Positions 49,926-58,016 of a stretch of DNA of 64,000 nucleotides are shown in pieces; the first letter of the stretch is position 1, and each line of letters begins with the position of its first letter. The DNA is from Acidobacteriaceae bacterium (GTDB taxonomy: Bacteria; Acidobacteriota; Terriglobia; Terriglobales; Acidobacteriaceae): assembly GCA_003134995.1 (NCBI GenBank), contig PLDC01000004.1, positions 8,589-72,588 on the forward strand, written 5' to 3'. The notes under the pieces are model-generated. The model was not told the origin of the DNA. It did no database searches and was given only the letters and a program-made list of their open reading frames with translations. Made by a program: the position numbers and the translations under genes.

Positions 49926-50567
49926 ATGAAAATGCGGGGATTTGTGCAACTCACAGCGTCCGCTGCCCTCCTCGTCATGCTTGCGCTGTTTGCGGGTTGC
50001 GATTCAAACGCCCCCAAGCCGCCCGAAGCCAAGCCAGAACCCAAGCCCCCAGAGCAACTGACGGGACGCGCCGCATTCCAGAAGACATTCATCGCCGCCC
50101 GCAATTACGCTGCCGACGTAAAGCCCTTCCGCATTGAGTCTACGCCCTCGCCTGACGGCAACGGCCAGGAAGGCAAATCGGCGATCTGGCGCGCCAGCTT
50201 CGCCTCCGCGATACAAAAGGGCGTGAAGCCATTTTTCTGGTCGGGCAGCAATGCCCCCGACGCTCCTGCGCGCGGCGTCTCTCCCGGCAACGAAGACGTC
50301 TACAACCCCAGCAACGCTTCCACTCAGGTTTTTGACGTTGCCTTCCTCAAATCGGATTCTGACGCAGCCTTTGCCGAGGCACAAAAACACGGCGGCGAAA
50401 AGATCTTGAGTAAAGATCCAAACACCCCCATCATTTACATTTGCGACTGGAACCACAACACCAACGAACTTATTTGGCACGTCATTTATGGCGCTTCGCG
50501 GGAAGACGCCAAGCTGACGGTCGCGGTGAACGCCTCGACCGGCGCGTTTATCCGCGTGGAGAAGTAG
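49926..50567 (+). CDS. Predicted lipoprotein
   Basis: A 213-residue protein with a lipobox (LALFAGC, Cys near residue 26), then a Pro/Lys/Glu-rich linker (KPPEAKPEPKPPEQLTGRA). Repeated short patterns KTFIAARNYAADVKPF, VFDVAFLKSDSDAAFAEAQK and ELIWHVIYGASREDAKLTVA suggest a PepSY-like fold at the C-terminus. Ribosome-binding site AGGAAGG before the ATG at 49926. Function unknown. Confidence 0.75.
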   Translation: MKMRGFVQLTASAALLVMLALFAGCDSNAPKPPEAKPEPKPPEQLTGRAAFQKTFIAARNYAADVKPFRIESTPSPDGNGQEGKSAIWRASFASAIQKGVKPFFWSGSNAPDAPARGVSPGNEDVYNPSNASTQVFDVAFLKSDSDAAFAEAQKHGGEKILSKDPNTPIIYICDWNHNTNELIWHVIYGASREDAKLTVAVNASTGAFIRVEK

Positions 50568-50628
50568 GATTGCGCTCAAGCATTGGTCTTGGAAAAAGCC
50601 GCAAGAAAAACAAAAGCACAGCGGGATT

Positions 50629-50937
50629 TTATTTTGGCTGTTCCGCCTGCTTCATTTGGTCCTCGATCGAGGCGAAGAAGCGGCACAGCACGTTGGCCGG
50701 GGCGATTGCGCCTCTTAGCGTGTACGGTTCCCCGAGAAAAATAATATCTGCAACTGAATACTGCAGACGGAGGCGGTCTGTGGCGGACTGCGCACTCAGC
50801 AGTTCTAGTTTTGCGGAGCGGAGATCGGAGATTAAGCGGCCGGCTCCCCCGGGCTTGCCTGTTTCATCTTTGCCCGGTTCATCTTTTCTTGGTTCATCTT
50901 TTCTTGGTTCATTTTTTTCGGGTTCATCTTTGAACAT
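50629..50937 (-). CDS. Hypothetical protein with tandem EPRKD repeats
   Basis: A 102-residue protein. The N-terminus has five near-identical pentads (EPEKN, EPRKD, EPRKD, EPGKD, ETGKP) encoded by a 15-nt tandem repeat at about 50868-50932. The rest (LISDLRSAKLELLSAQSATD, SVADIIFLGEPYTLRGAIAP) is soluble and unrecognised. The repeat number may vary between strains. Confidence 0.5.
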   Translation of the reverse strand: MFKDEPEKNEPRKDEPRKDEPGKDETGKPGGAGRLISDLRSAKLELLSAQSATDRLRLQYSVADIIFLGEPYTLRGAIAPANVLCRFFASIEDQMKQAEQPK

Positions 50938-51151
50938 CTACAACTCCTCAGCTCGAATGGATTATGGCGCAAGCCCGCCGGAGTCGCTTACTTGAGGAAA
51001 GGTGTAATTCCAATAGCCAGCAACTCCGGCGGGACAAGGCTTTATTGCGGATGTAACGCTCTTACTAGTGTAAATAAATTATACGATGTCAGTTATACGT
51101 AGTCAAAGTTTTCGGCTTCGGAAATAATCGAATCGGTACGGAGGCGGGCCG

Positions 51152-51847
51152 TTGCCCAGACAGCCAGACCCTCAACTCGAACAGCGCATTCTTGACGCAG
51201 CCTGCCGGCTATGGTCGCGCGGCGGCGAAGAGGCACTCACCATGCGCGGCATTGCCAAGGCCGCGGGCACCACGACTCCTACCATCTACGAGCGCTATCG
51301 CGACCGCGACGATATTCTCCGCGCCGTCCGCATCCAGACTCGCGTCGAACTCTTCGCCGTCCTCGGCCGCACCCGCACCATCACGCAAGCCTGCGAGCGC
51401 TATCTCGAATTCGCCCTCGAACATCCTCACGCCTACGGAATGCTCTTCGACGCATTCGCCCAGCCTCCATCCCTGCACGAGCCCTGGCCGTCTTTCAATC
51501 TCATGCGCCAGCGCCTCACCGAGCGCCTCGGCGGAACTCCCCGCCAACGCACTCGCCTTATGCTTTCGGTTTGGTCGCTCATGCATGGCACCGCGATGCT
51601 CATGATTCGAGGAGGCGTTGCCGGCCCACTGCGCACGCAAATGATTCACTCCTGCTTGGACGGAATAGAAGCCGTCATTGCCGAAGCAGCCCGTTCGAAG
51701 GGCAAGGCACATTCCGGCCCCAAATGGCCCGCAGGATTAATTCTGGGAGAAGCCGCCGACAGTAAGGTAATCAACGTCGAGCCAGAGGCTGGACCCGACA
51801 AGAAATCCAGACCAACACGCCGGAGCAAAGGAACGTCTCAGCTCTAG
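51152..51847 (+). CDS. TetR/AcrR-family transcriptional regulator
   Basis: A 231-residue regulator beginning at a TTG after CGGAGGCGGG. The TetR helix-turn-helix is QRILDAACRLWSRGGEEALT then MRGIAKAAGTTTPTIYERYR. The ligand domain includes YLEFALEHPHAYGMLFDAFA and LMLSVWSLMHGTAMLMIRGG. A basic C-terminal tail (KKSRPTRRSKG) is extra. The AT-rich upstream DNA near 51070-51105 has two TTATACG words 15 bp apart that could be operator halves. No target gene is obvious. Confidence 0.88.
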   Translation: MPRQPDPQLEQRILDAACRLWSRGGEEALTMRGIAKAAGTTTPTIYERYRDRDDILRAVRIQTRVELFAVLGRTRTITQACERYLEFALEHPHAYGMLFDAFAQPPSLHEPWPSFNLMRQRLTERLGGTPRQRTRLMLSVWSLMHGTAMLMIRGGVAGPLRTQMIHSCLDGIEAVIAEAARSKGKAHSGPKWPAGLILGEAADSKVINVEPEAGPDKKSRPTRRSKGTSQL

Positions 51848-51857
51848 GGCGCGAGGT

Positions 51858-51900
51858 GGTAGACCAAAATCCCTAGCCCCTAAACCCTAGCCCCTCTGCT
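51858..51900. repeat. Heptamer array (CCCTAGC-like), single arm
   Basis: CCCTAGCCCCTAAACCCTAG followed by CCCC contains 7-bp units like the other arrays, but no reverse-complement arm is nearby. It lies in the convergent gap between the TetR gene and the TPR gene. Confidence 0.5.
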
Positions 51901-51904
51901 GCGC

Positions 51905-52609
51905 TCACTTCGTCTCGGTCTTCAGCCGAGCAAGCGCTTTCTGCGCTTCCGAAGACTGCGGCCCGTGCGGCAGAATCCTCAAATAACTTTCATACTCAGC
52001 GCGCGCATCGTCGAGAATTCCCAGCTTTTCCAAACACACCGCCAGCCGGATCGTCGCGATCGCGTCATTGTCTTTGTAGCGCAACGCCTCGCGGTAACGC
52101 TCTTCGGCGGCGTGATAATTCTTGCGCTTGAAATAAAAATCGCCCACCTCAACGTTTTTCGCGGCCTTGTGCGGATCCCAGCTATGCAATTCCGAAATCC
52201 CGCCCGGGCTCAACGTTGCAGCTTCCGCCTCGGCTACCGCTGCCGAACTTTGCGGATGCACCTTGGCATCATTTGCCGGCGGATTCAAATCCAGCTGGGT
52301 ATCTTTGCTCGAACTTTCACCTGCGCCATTATCCAGGTCGTCGGCCCGCACGCGATCCGAGCGAGGAGGCTCCAGACTTCGCGCATTCTTCTTCGCTGCA
52401 TCGTTCTTGGCAGCATCGCTCTTGGCCGCATCGTCATTCGCAGGCGCAGAATTTCCCGGACGATCCTCGGGAAAAGTTTTATCCCGGCTCAAGCTATCAG
52501 CAGGCGCTGGACTCTCAGCAGGAGGCGGCGGCGATTGCGCAGGCTGCTGCTGAGCCCAACCCGCGCCAGCCGTTCCCAGCAACAGAACTATCCACAACCA
52601 ACATCGCAT
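51905..52609 (-). CDS. Secreted TPR protein
   Basis: A 234-residue protein. Signal peptide (MRCWLWIVLLLGTAGAGWAQ), a long low-complexity region (Pro-rich, then AAKSDAAKNDAAKKN), and two TPR-like repeats near the C-terminus: KNVEVGDFYFKRKNYHAAEE, RYREALRYKDNDAIATIRLA and ILDDARAEYESYLRILPHGP. It probably acts as a scaffold or an outer-membrane biogenesis factor. The repetitive segment is encoded by GCATCGTTCTTG-like repeats. Confidence 0.72.
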   Translation of the reverse strand: MRCWLWIVLLLGTAGAGWAQQQPAQSPPPPAESPAPADSLSRDKTFPEDRPGNSAPANDDAAKSDAAKNDAAKKNARSLEPPRSDRVRADDLDNGAGESSSKDTQLDLNPPANDAKVHPQSSAAVAEAEAATLSPGGISELHSWDPHKAAKNVEVGDFYFKRKNYHAAEERYREALRYKDNDAIATIRLAVCLEKLGILDDARAEYESYLRILPHGPQSSEAQKALARLKTETK

Positions 52610-52677
52610 ACCCCTATTTTAGCGCGGGAAGAAGAATCTTTGGTAGCGCCATCATCTTGCCGATAGAAAGCGCACAC

Positions 52678-52720
52678 CAAAAAAAAATACAGGCCGCTCA
52701 GGGGGAGGCATCGAGCGGCC
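52678..52720 (-). terminator. Intrinsic terminator of the OmpA-like gene
   Basis: On the minus strand GGCCGCTC ... GAGCGGCC (8-bp stem, 13-nt loop) is followed by TGTATTTTTTTTTGG. It lies about 46 bp past the OmpA-like stop. Confidence 0.8.
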
Positions 52721-52765
52721 TGCTTGGCGAATCCTCCGGGGAGGAGGCAAAACTCTTCATAACGA

Positions 52766-53512
52766 CTACATCGACGATGGATTCATCTGCCCAGTTGTCG
52801 TCGGCGTCGCGGGCTGCGTGCTGTCGCCCACCGTGTTGGTCATCAGGCGAACATCCACGCGACGGTTATCGGCGCGGCCCTGGCTGGTTTTGTTCGTCTC
52901 TACCGGCTTATCTTTGCCCAGGCCGATCACATAAATCTTGTGAGCCGGCACGTTGTACTTCGCAGCCAGATACTGAATCACCGCGTCGGCGCGCCGCTGG
53001 CTCAGGTCGTAGTTGTACTCAGCCGAGCCGACGGAATCCGTGCTGCCTTCGAGCGCAATGATATAGCCGCGAGTGCTCGCAATCGAACCCGCCAACTGAT
53101 CCAGCGCTTCTTTCGCCTTCGGCGTCAAATGATCCTGGTTGAAACCAAACTTGACTGACGTTTCGGCCACAGGATGGTAGTTGTCTAGGTTCGCGACCGT
53201 GTTGGTCAGCATGCCCACGCGATTGTTGGCCGCGTCTGCCATCTGCTGCGCCGACGTTGCGGACTGGTTCGCCGCTTGCGCCTTCTGCTCCACATCTGCC
53301 GTCTTGGCGTTCACCGCCTGAATGCCGGCCTGCGCCCGGGCATCGACGTCTTTGATGTCCTTGCTATTCTTCGCCGTCATGTCATCCAGTTCGTTGGTCT
53401 TGTTGATCAGCGGCGTGGTTTCTTGCTTCACATAGTTCTTGGTGGTGCAGCCGACGGTGGCTGCCATGCCGGCTGCCAGCAGAATCGATAACGAAGTGCG
53501 GGTCATATGCAT
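52766..53512 (-). CDS. OmpA-family lipoprotein
   Basis: A 248-residue protein. AAGGAGCG precedes the ATG at 53512; lipobox AATVGCTT near residue 20. Residues 40-110 are an Ala/Asn-rich coiled coil with Lpp-like heptads (QAGIQAVNAKTADVEQKAQA, ATSAQQMADAANNRV). The OmpA domain has FNQDHLTPKAKEALDQLAGS, IALEGSTDSVGSAEYNYDLS, QRRADAVIQYLAAKY and SQGRADNRRVDVRLM, the peptidoglycan-binding motif. It should anchor the outer membrane to the wall. Confidence 0.88.
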   Translation of the reverse strand: MHMTRTSLSILLAAGMAATVGCTTKNYVKQETTPLINKTNELDDMTAKNSKDIKDVDARAQAGIQAVNAKTADVEQKAQAANQSATSAQQMADAANNRVGMLTNTVANLDNYHPVAETSVKFGFNQDHLTPKAKEALDQLAGSIASTRGYIIALEGSTDSVGSAEYNYDLSQRRADAVIQYLAAKYNVPAHKIYVIGLGKDKPVETNKTSQGRADNRRVDVRLMTNTVGDSTQPATPTTTGQMNPSSM

Positions 53513-53806
53513 ATGCAAGACGCTCCTTAAAGTTCTTGTCTCAGCGCGCCCGGGTTCTCCCTCGCGCAAAATCCTTAAGCGTTACAGGCCTTGGGAGAGC
53601 TACAACTTCCTCAACTCTCGCCTACTACTTTTGCACGGCAGGGGCCAGTTTGCCATACAGGAAACTCCCGACATAAGTATATCTGTTTTCAGCCACTTGC
53701 AGCATCAACCTGTGGAAAGAGCCGTAACTAATTAGAGTCCGGGCAACGCAAACCCCACATGGGGGATGGAATTTTTATACGGTGAGATTCCAGATTTCCG
53801 GGGTCC

Positions 53807-54217
53807 TCAGTTCGCTCGGGGCGGGCAGATGATCGGAATAGCCTCTCGCTTATTCCTGCGATAGATGCGGAAGTCCGCTTCATCGACGGTGATAACCGGA
53901 TGATGAGGGTATAGTTCACTCATCCGCACCAAGCACAGATCGGCAAGGTCTGGCTTACGGTCAGCGTAGCGGCGCGCTAGCTCGCGCAACTGTGGAATGT
54001 TTTCCGAGGAATCGAACGCGACTTGCAAGAGTTCGTCCTCCACCAACGACAGGACGTAGGAGCTCGATTCGAGGTGAAATGCCGCCTCGCTCAGAACTGA
54101 CTCACAAGTAAGCAGGGGTTGCGTCAGAGACTTGGCTATGCCGACCGCCCACTCGTGATACCTGTCATCGCGACGGACAGCAGCAACGATGAAGCCGGTG
54201 TCAGCAATGCCCTTCAT
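53807..54217 (-). CDS. vapC: PIN-domain toxin (VapC-like)
   Basis: A 136-residue PIN RNase. MKGIADTGFIVAAVRRDDRY has the first Asp; CESVLSEAAFHL the Glu; KPDLADLCLVRMSELYPHHP the Asp pair; VITVDEADFRIY the last Asp. ATG at 54217 overlaps the antitoxin's stop by 4 bp, as usual in vapBC. VapC toxins cut tRNA or rRNA; the target is unknown. Confidence 0.85.
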   Translation of the reverse strand: MKGIADTGFIVAAVRRDDRYHEWAVGIAKSLTQPLLTCESVLSEAAFHLESSSYVLSLVEDELLQVAFDSSENIPQLRELARRYADRKPDLADLCLVRMSELYPHHPVITVDEADFRIYRRNKREAIPIICPPRAN

Positions 54218-54429
54218 TCTCGGGAATACCCCTTTCGCGAAGAAACGTCGGGAGGGCCGCCTTTGATTGCCCCCAAATGTCGAAGGAAACGCTGCTTCCC
54301 TCCGTTGGACTTGGCGCTCTCCAGTTGCTCGCGAACAAGTCGCCCCATTGGAATCCCGGTCCTCCGAGAGGTCTCCTTCAGCCAAGTAAGAAGCTCATCC
54401 GTAAGACGTATTGTTAGCGTGTGACTCAT
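54214..54429 (-). CDS. vapB: Ribbon-helix-helix antitoxin
   Basis: A 71-residue protein with the RHH DNA-binding segment MSHTLTIRLTDELLTWLKET then SRRTGIPMGRLVREQLESAK at the N-terminus, and a basic C-terminus (GKQRFLRHLGAIKGGPPDVS) that should contact the toxin. It is first in the operon. AGGGTTGT precedes the ATG. Confidence 0.85.
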   Translation of the reverse strand: MSHTLTIRLTDELLTWLKETSRRTGIPMGRLVREQLESAKSNGGKQRFLRHLGAIKGGPPDVSSRKGYSRE

Positions 54430-54456
54430 ACAACCCTAACGTAACACATTCCGGAC

Positions 54457-55575
54457 TCACCTCCAAATATCCGTAATCGCCGTAGCCTCGCGATCCCCGG
54501 CCGCCAGCGGCTCCAGGCCGAAGTTATCTTCGATCGTCCGCAGCACGTCGTAATGCGTGTAACGCCGATCCAGCACCTTGGGATCCTGATCCTTCGCCTC
54601 CTTCACCATGTCTCCGAGAAAGAGCGTGTAAATCTTGTTATCGGCATTGTGATCGGATTCGTCAAACGTGACCACTACCAGCGTGCCTTTGCGCAACTTC
54701 TGCGTAAAAGTCTTATCGAGAAACGCGCTCAGCCACGCGCTCGCCACTCCGACATTCGTGTTATGCCCGTCGTTGTTCATGTTCGGAGAGTAAAACGAAT
54801 ACGCCACCAGCCCCGCCTTCGCATCCCTTACGAAAATACTGTCGTCGATCCCCAACAGGCTGTTGCCTTTGGAGGAATCGACGCGCACCACCCGGTCACA
54901 CCATTTTTCCTGCACCTCGCGAAAGCTCATGAAGGGCACATGCCTGCGCACGTAGTCACCTTTTTTGCTTTTTGCAACGTGCTGGTCGTCAATTCGAAAC
55001 GGACAATTTCCCTCGGGCAACTCCTCGGCGTAGTTCTTGAAATCCAATCCAGCAGCCACAAGTCGGTCAGCGATAGTTTTGTGATCCGCATCGTCAGGAA
55101 AGTCGACTTGCCGGTCGGCGAGAAAACGTGTGCGGCGATGAATTCCAAAATCCGTGCCAGCAACCATCGCCAGATAATTCGGATACGAAGGATGAAACAG
55201 CGCGTGGAAATTAGAAAAACTGGCACCCTGCGCCGCCAGAGCCGCTAGATTTTTATCTCTGATCGCAGCCTCGTAGTCGCCGTTTTCGAGCACAATGATC
55301 ACCACGCGGTCAAAGTGGTGAGCCTTAGCTTTCGCCGCAGCCAGCGCGGCATCAACCTTTTTTTCCTGTGCAGGACGTGCCGCCTGATCTTTATTGGATT
55401 GCGCTGGATTGGTTACCTGCGCAGGCTGGGTAGCTTGCGTGGCGTTGGTCGATTGACCGGCGGAACCAACCGCCGCAGAAAAAAACACCGCGCCCACAAG
55501 ACAGATCGAAGAAACCATTATTCGCATTCTCCGCAAACGCTGCCTCACTCGCTTAACACCATGCTTATCCGACAT
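54457..55575 (-). CDS. Exported phosphoesterase (acid phosphatase / phospholipase C family)
   Basis: Up to 372 residues; Met at 55527 or 55518 gives a better signal-peptide start (MVSSICLVGAVFFSAAVG). A low-complexity Thr/Gln/Pro linker follows. The enzyme domain has VVIIVLENGDYEAAI, FSNFHALFHPSYPNYLAMVA, GKGT-less VAYSFYSPNMNNDGHNTNVG and TLVVVTFDESDHNADNKIYT, typical of the alkaline-phosphatase-like AcpA/PLC group. It probably hydrolyses phosphate esters in the periplasm. Substrate unknown. Confidence 0.82.
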   Translation of the reverse strand: MSDKHGVKRVRQRLRRMRIMVSSICLVGAVFFSAAVGSAGQSTNATQATQPAQVTNPAQSNKDQAARPAQEKKVDAALAAAKAKAHHFDRVVIIVLENGDYEAAIRDKNLAALAAQGASFSNFHALFHPSYPNYLAMVAGTDFGIHRRTRFLADRQVDFPDDADHKTIADRLVAAGLDFKNYAEELPEGNCPFRIDDQHVAKSKKGDYVRRHVPFMSFREVQEKWCDRVVRVDSSKGNSLLGIDDSIFVRDAKAGLVAYSFYSPNMNNDGHNTNVGVASAWLSAFLDKTFTQKLRKGTLVVVTFDESDHNADNKIYTLFLGDMVKEAKDQDPKVLDRRYTHYDVLRTIEDNFGLEPLAAGDREATAITDIWR

Positions 55576-55645
55576 TCTTGTAACAGATTCGCATACTCGC
55601 TCATCGAATAGAATACAAAGATCGCCCTACAGCAGCGTCGCCCAA

Positions 55646-57586
55646 ATGGACCTACCCCAGAAAATCCGCACCATCCCCACCGAGCCCGGCGTGTATCTCT
55701 ACAAGAACGCCGAGGGCGAAGTCATCTACGTGGGCAAGGCGAAGAACCTGCGAAGCCGCGTGGCCAGCTACTTTCACGAAGGCCGCTGGGAGGATTCGAA
55801 AACCGGCACCCTCGTGCGGGAAGCCGTCGACGTCGATTACATCGTCGTCCGCAACAACAAAGAAGCGCTCGCGCTCGAAAACAATCTGATCAAGCAGCGC
55901 AAGCCGCGGTTCAACATCCTGCTGCGCGACGACAAGACTTACCCATACGTGAAGCTCACGCTGGGCGAGCGCTGGCCGCGCGTCTACGTCACCCGCCGCC
56001 TGCGCAAAGACGGCGCTGTCTACTACGGACCATACTTCCCTGCCAACCTCGCCTATCGCATTGTCGATCTGATCCACCGCAATTTTCTGATTCCTTCCTG
56101 CAAGGTGGACCTCACGCGTTTTCATCCGCGGCCGTGCCTGCAGTACTACATCAAGCGCTGCCTCGGACCATGCGTGAAAGACTTGACCACTCCCGAGGCA
56201 TATCAGGAAGCAGTCCGCGACGTGAAGCTGTTTCTCGAAGGCCGCCCGACAGACCTGAGCAAGTCGCTGCACACCCGCATGGAACAAGCCGCTGCAGAGC
56301 AGGAATACGAGCGCGCCGCAAGATATCGAGACTTAATCTCCACTGTCGAGCAGTTGCAGGAGCGCCAGCGCATAGCCGCCGCCGAAGGCGACGACGCCGA
56401 CGTCTTCGGTTATCACTATGAAAACGGCATGCTGGCGGTAAATCTGTTTCACATGCGCGGAGGCCGCGTAGTAGATCGCCGCGAGTTCTTCTGGGAAGAC
56501 CTGCCCGAGTTCGTAACCGCAGATGCGGGGACAAGCACAGACCATGTGGGGACGGACGCATTCGTGAGCCTGCCCCGAGCAGAGCGGAGGGGTCCAGGCG
56601 AGCACAGCGAGCCTGCCTCTTCTACCACGGACGCCTTCAACCCCGGCGAATTCTTCTCCGCCCTCCTAAAGCAGCTCTACATAGGCCAGCCCTACGTCCC
56701 TCGCAATCTCTACGTCCCAGTCGACTTCGAAGATCGCCAGGAACTGGAAGATTTGCTCTCCGAACAAATCGCCGGCGAAAACGCCCGCGCCGCCAGAGTT
56801 CACATCCTGGTCCCACAACGCGGCGACAAGCGGGCCCTAATCGACCTGGCCGGCACCAACGCCAAACAATCCTACGATCAGCGCTTCCGCGTGCTCAAGC
56901 CGAACGCCAAGGCGATTCAAGAAGAATTGCAGGATGTTCTCAGCCTGCCCGAACTGCCCAAGCGCATCGAGTGCTTCGACATCTCGCACATTCAAGGCGC
57001 AGAAACCGTTGCCTCGATGGTGGTGTGGGAAGACGGCAAGATGAAGAAATCGGATTACCGCAAGTTCATCATCCGCACGGTCGAGGGCGTCGATGATTTC
57101 GCGTCCATGCGCGAAGTAGTTACGCGCCGCTACAAACGCGTGACGGAAGAAAAAAAGCCCATGCCCAGTCTAGTGCTCATCGACGGAGGCTTAGGCCAAC
57201 TTCACGCCGCAGCCGAAGCGCTAGAGTCACTCGAGATCATCAACCAGCCGCTAGCAGCCATAGCCAAGCGCGAAGAGATCCTCTACGTCTACGGCCAGGA
57301 GAAAGATCCCATCGCGCTCGATCATCACTCCCCTGTGCTGCACCTGATTCAACTCATTCGCGACGAGGCCCACCGCTTCGCCGTAACCTTCCATCGCAAA
57401 CGCCGCCAGATGCGCGACCGCTCCACCGAACTCTTAGAGATCCCCGGAGTAGGCGAGAGCACAACCAGACGTCTTCTAGAACACTTCGGCAGCCTCCAGG
57501 CAGTCAAGCAAGCCGACACCGCCGCGCTCTCAGCAGTCGTAACCCGCAGTCAGGCGGAAACAATCAGCAATCACTTTCGGAAATAG
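55646..57586 (+). CDS. uvrC: Excinuclease ABC subunit C
   Basis: A 646-residue nuclease making both incisions in nucleotide excision repair. GIY-YIG domain: PGVYLYKNAEGEVIYVGKAK and LRSRVASYF. UVR motif near 210 (EQEYERAARYRDLISTVEQL). RNase H-like C-domain: CFDISHIQGAETVASMVVWE and LVLIDGGLGQLHAAAEAL; HhH at the end: LEIPGVGESTTRRLLEHFGS. Between DLPEFV and NPGEFFSALLKQLY (about residues 291-332) lies an extra segment encoded by repeat-like DNA. Reading frame is maintained. Confidence 0.96.
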   Translation: MDLPQKIRTIPTEPGVYLYKNAEGEVIYVGKAKNLRSRVASYFHEGRWEDSKTGTLVREAVDVDYIVVRNNKEALALENNLIKQRKPRFNILLRDDKTYPYVKLTLGERWPRVYVTRRLRKDGAVYYGPYFPANLAYRIVDLIHRNFLIPSCKVDLTRFHPRPCLQYYIKRCLGPCVKDLTTPEAYQEAVRDVKLFLEGRPTDLSKSLHTRMEQAAAEQEYERAARYRDLISTVEQLQERQRIAAAEGDDADVFGYHYENGMLAVNLFHMRGGRVVDRREFFWEDLPEFVTADAGTSTDHVGTDAFVSLPRAERRGPGEHSEPASSTTDAFNPGEFFSALLKQLYIGQPYVPRNLYVPVDFEDRQELEDLLSEQIAGENARAARVHILVPQRGDKRALIDLAGTNAKQSYDQRFRVLKPNAKAIQEELQDVLSLPELPKRIECFDISHIQGAETVASMVVWEDGKMKKSDYRKFIIRTVEGVDDFASMREVVTRRYKRVTEEKKPMPSLVLIDGGLGQLHAAAEALESLEIINQPLAAIAKREEILYVYGQEKDPIALDHHSPVLHLIQLIRDEAHRFAVTFHRKRRQMRDRSTELLEIPGVGESTTRRLLEHFGSLQAVKQADTAALSAVVTRSQAETISNHFRK

Positions 57587-58016
57587 TTGATTCTATTGAG
57601 TACGCTAAAAGGGTCCGACTGATTCCATTGAACTTAGCTCTGCGGCAGACCTCAGAACTTGGCCTCTCACCTCTAATTGCCCTTGGAATCGCCCCGAGGA
57701 ATGTGGTTTGCGGAGCCTGGAAGCCTTCAGGATCGACGATCGGCTCCGGGACGACCCCCCCCCGGAAGCCCCACCCCGAGACTCGAACGCGCGCAGCGGC
57801 CCGCAAACCACTCTAGCGTCGGCTTATATCTCTCTGCTATATCTGTATGTACACGGCAGGCTGACGAAACGTCGATTCCGCGAGAACATGAGACGCGCTG
57901 TATTCTCGCCAATCCAGACTGTTAATCCCATGCAGTCGTGGTTTGGCTTTACCCCGTGTTCCCCCGTGTCCCCCGTGTTGAAGATTTTGCCTTTTTGCTA
58001 GACTAGCAAGCATCCA
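57587..58016. other. Intergenic region after uvrC
   Basis: About 430 bp. It holds a C-run (CCCCCCCCC, near 57756), three CCCCGTGT-like units near 57953-57980 and a perfect 15-bp palindrome (TTGCTAGACTAGCAA with a central base) at 57995-58009, just 8 bp before the next ATG. Nothing folds as tRNA. Confidence 0.45.
57995..58009. promoter_or_regulatory. Palindrome overlapping the ribosome-binding region of the TolB-like gene
   Basis: TTGCTAGACTAGCAA is a 7+1+7 palindrome located 8-22 bp before the ATG at 58017. It could be an operator or an mRNA hairpin affecting initiation. TGCTAGACT also resembles an extended -10, in which case the transcript would be almost leaderless. Confidence 0.4.

Noticed and set aside
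57770-57800. Sequence that on the minus strand looks like a tRNA T-arm (GCGTTCGAGTCTCGGGG)
   Set aside because: The stem does not pair and no acceptor, D or anticodon arms can be built around it.
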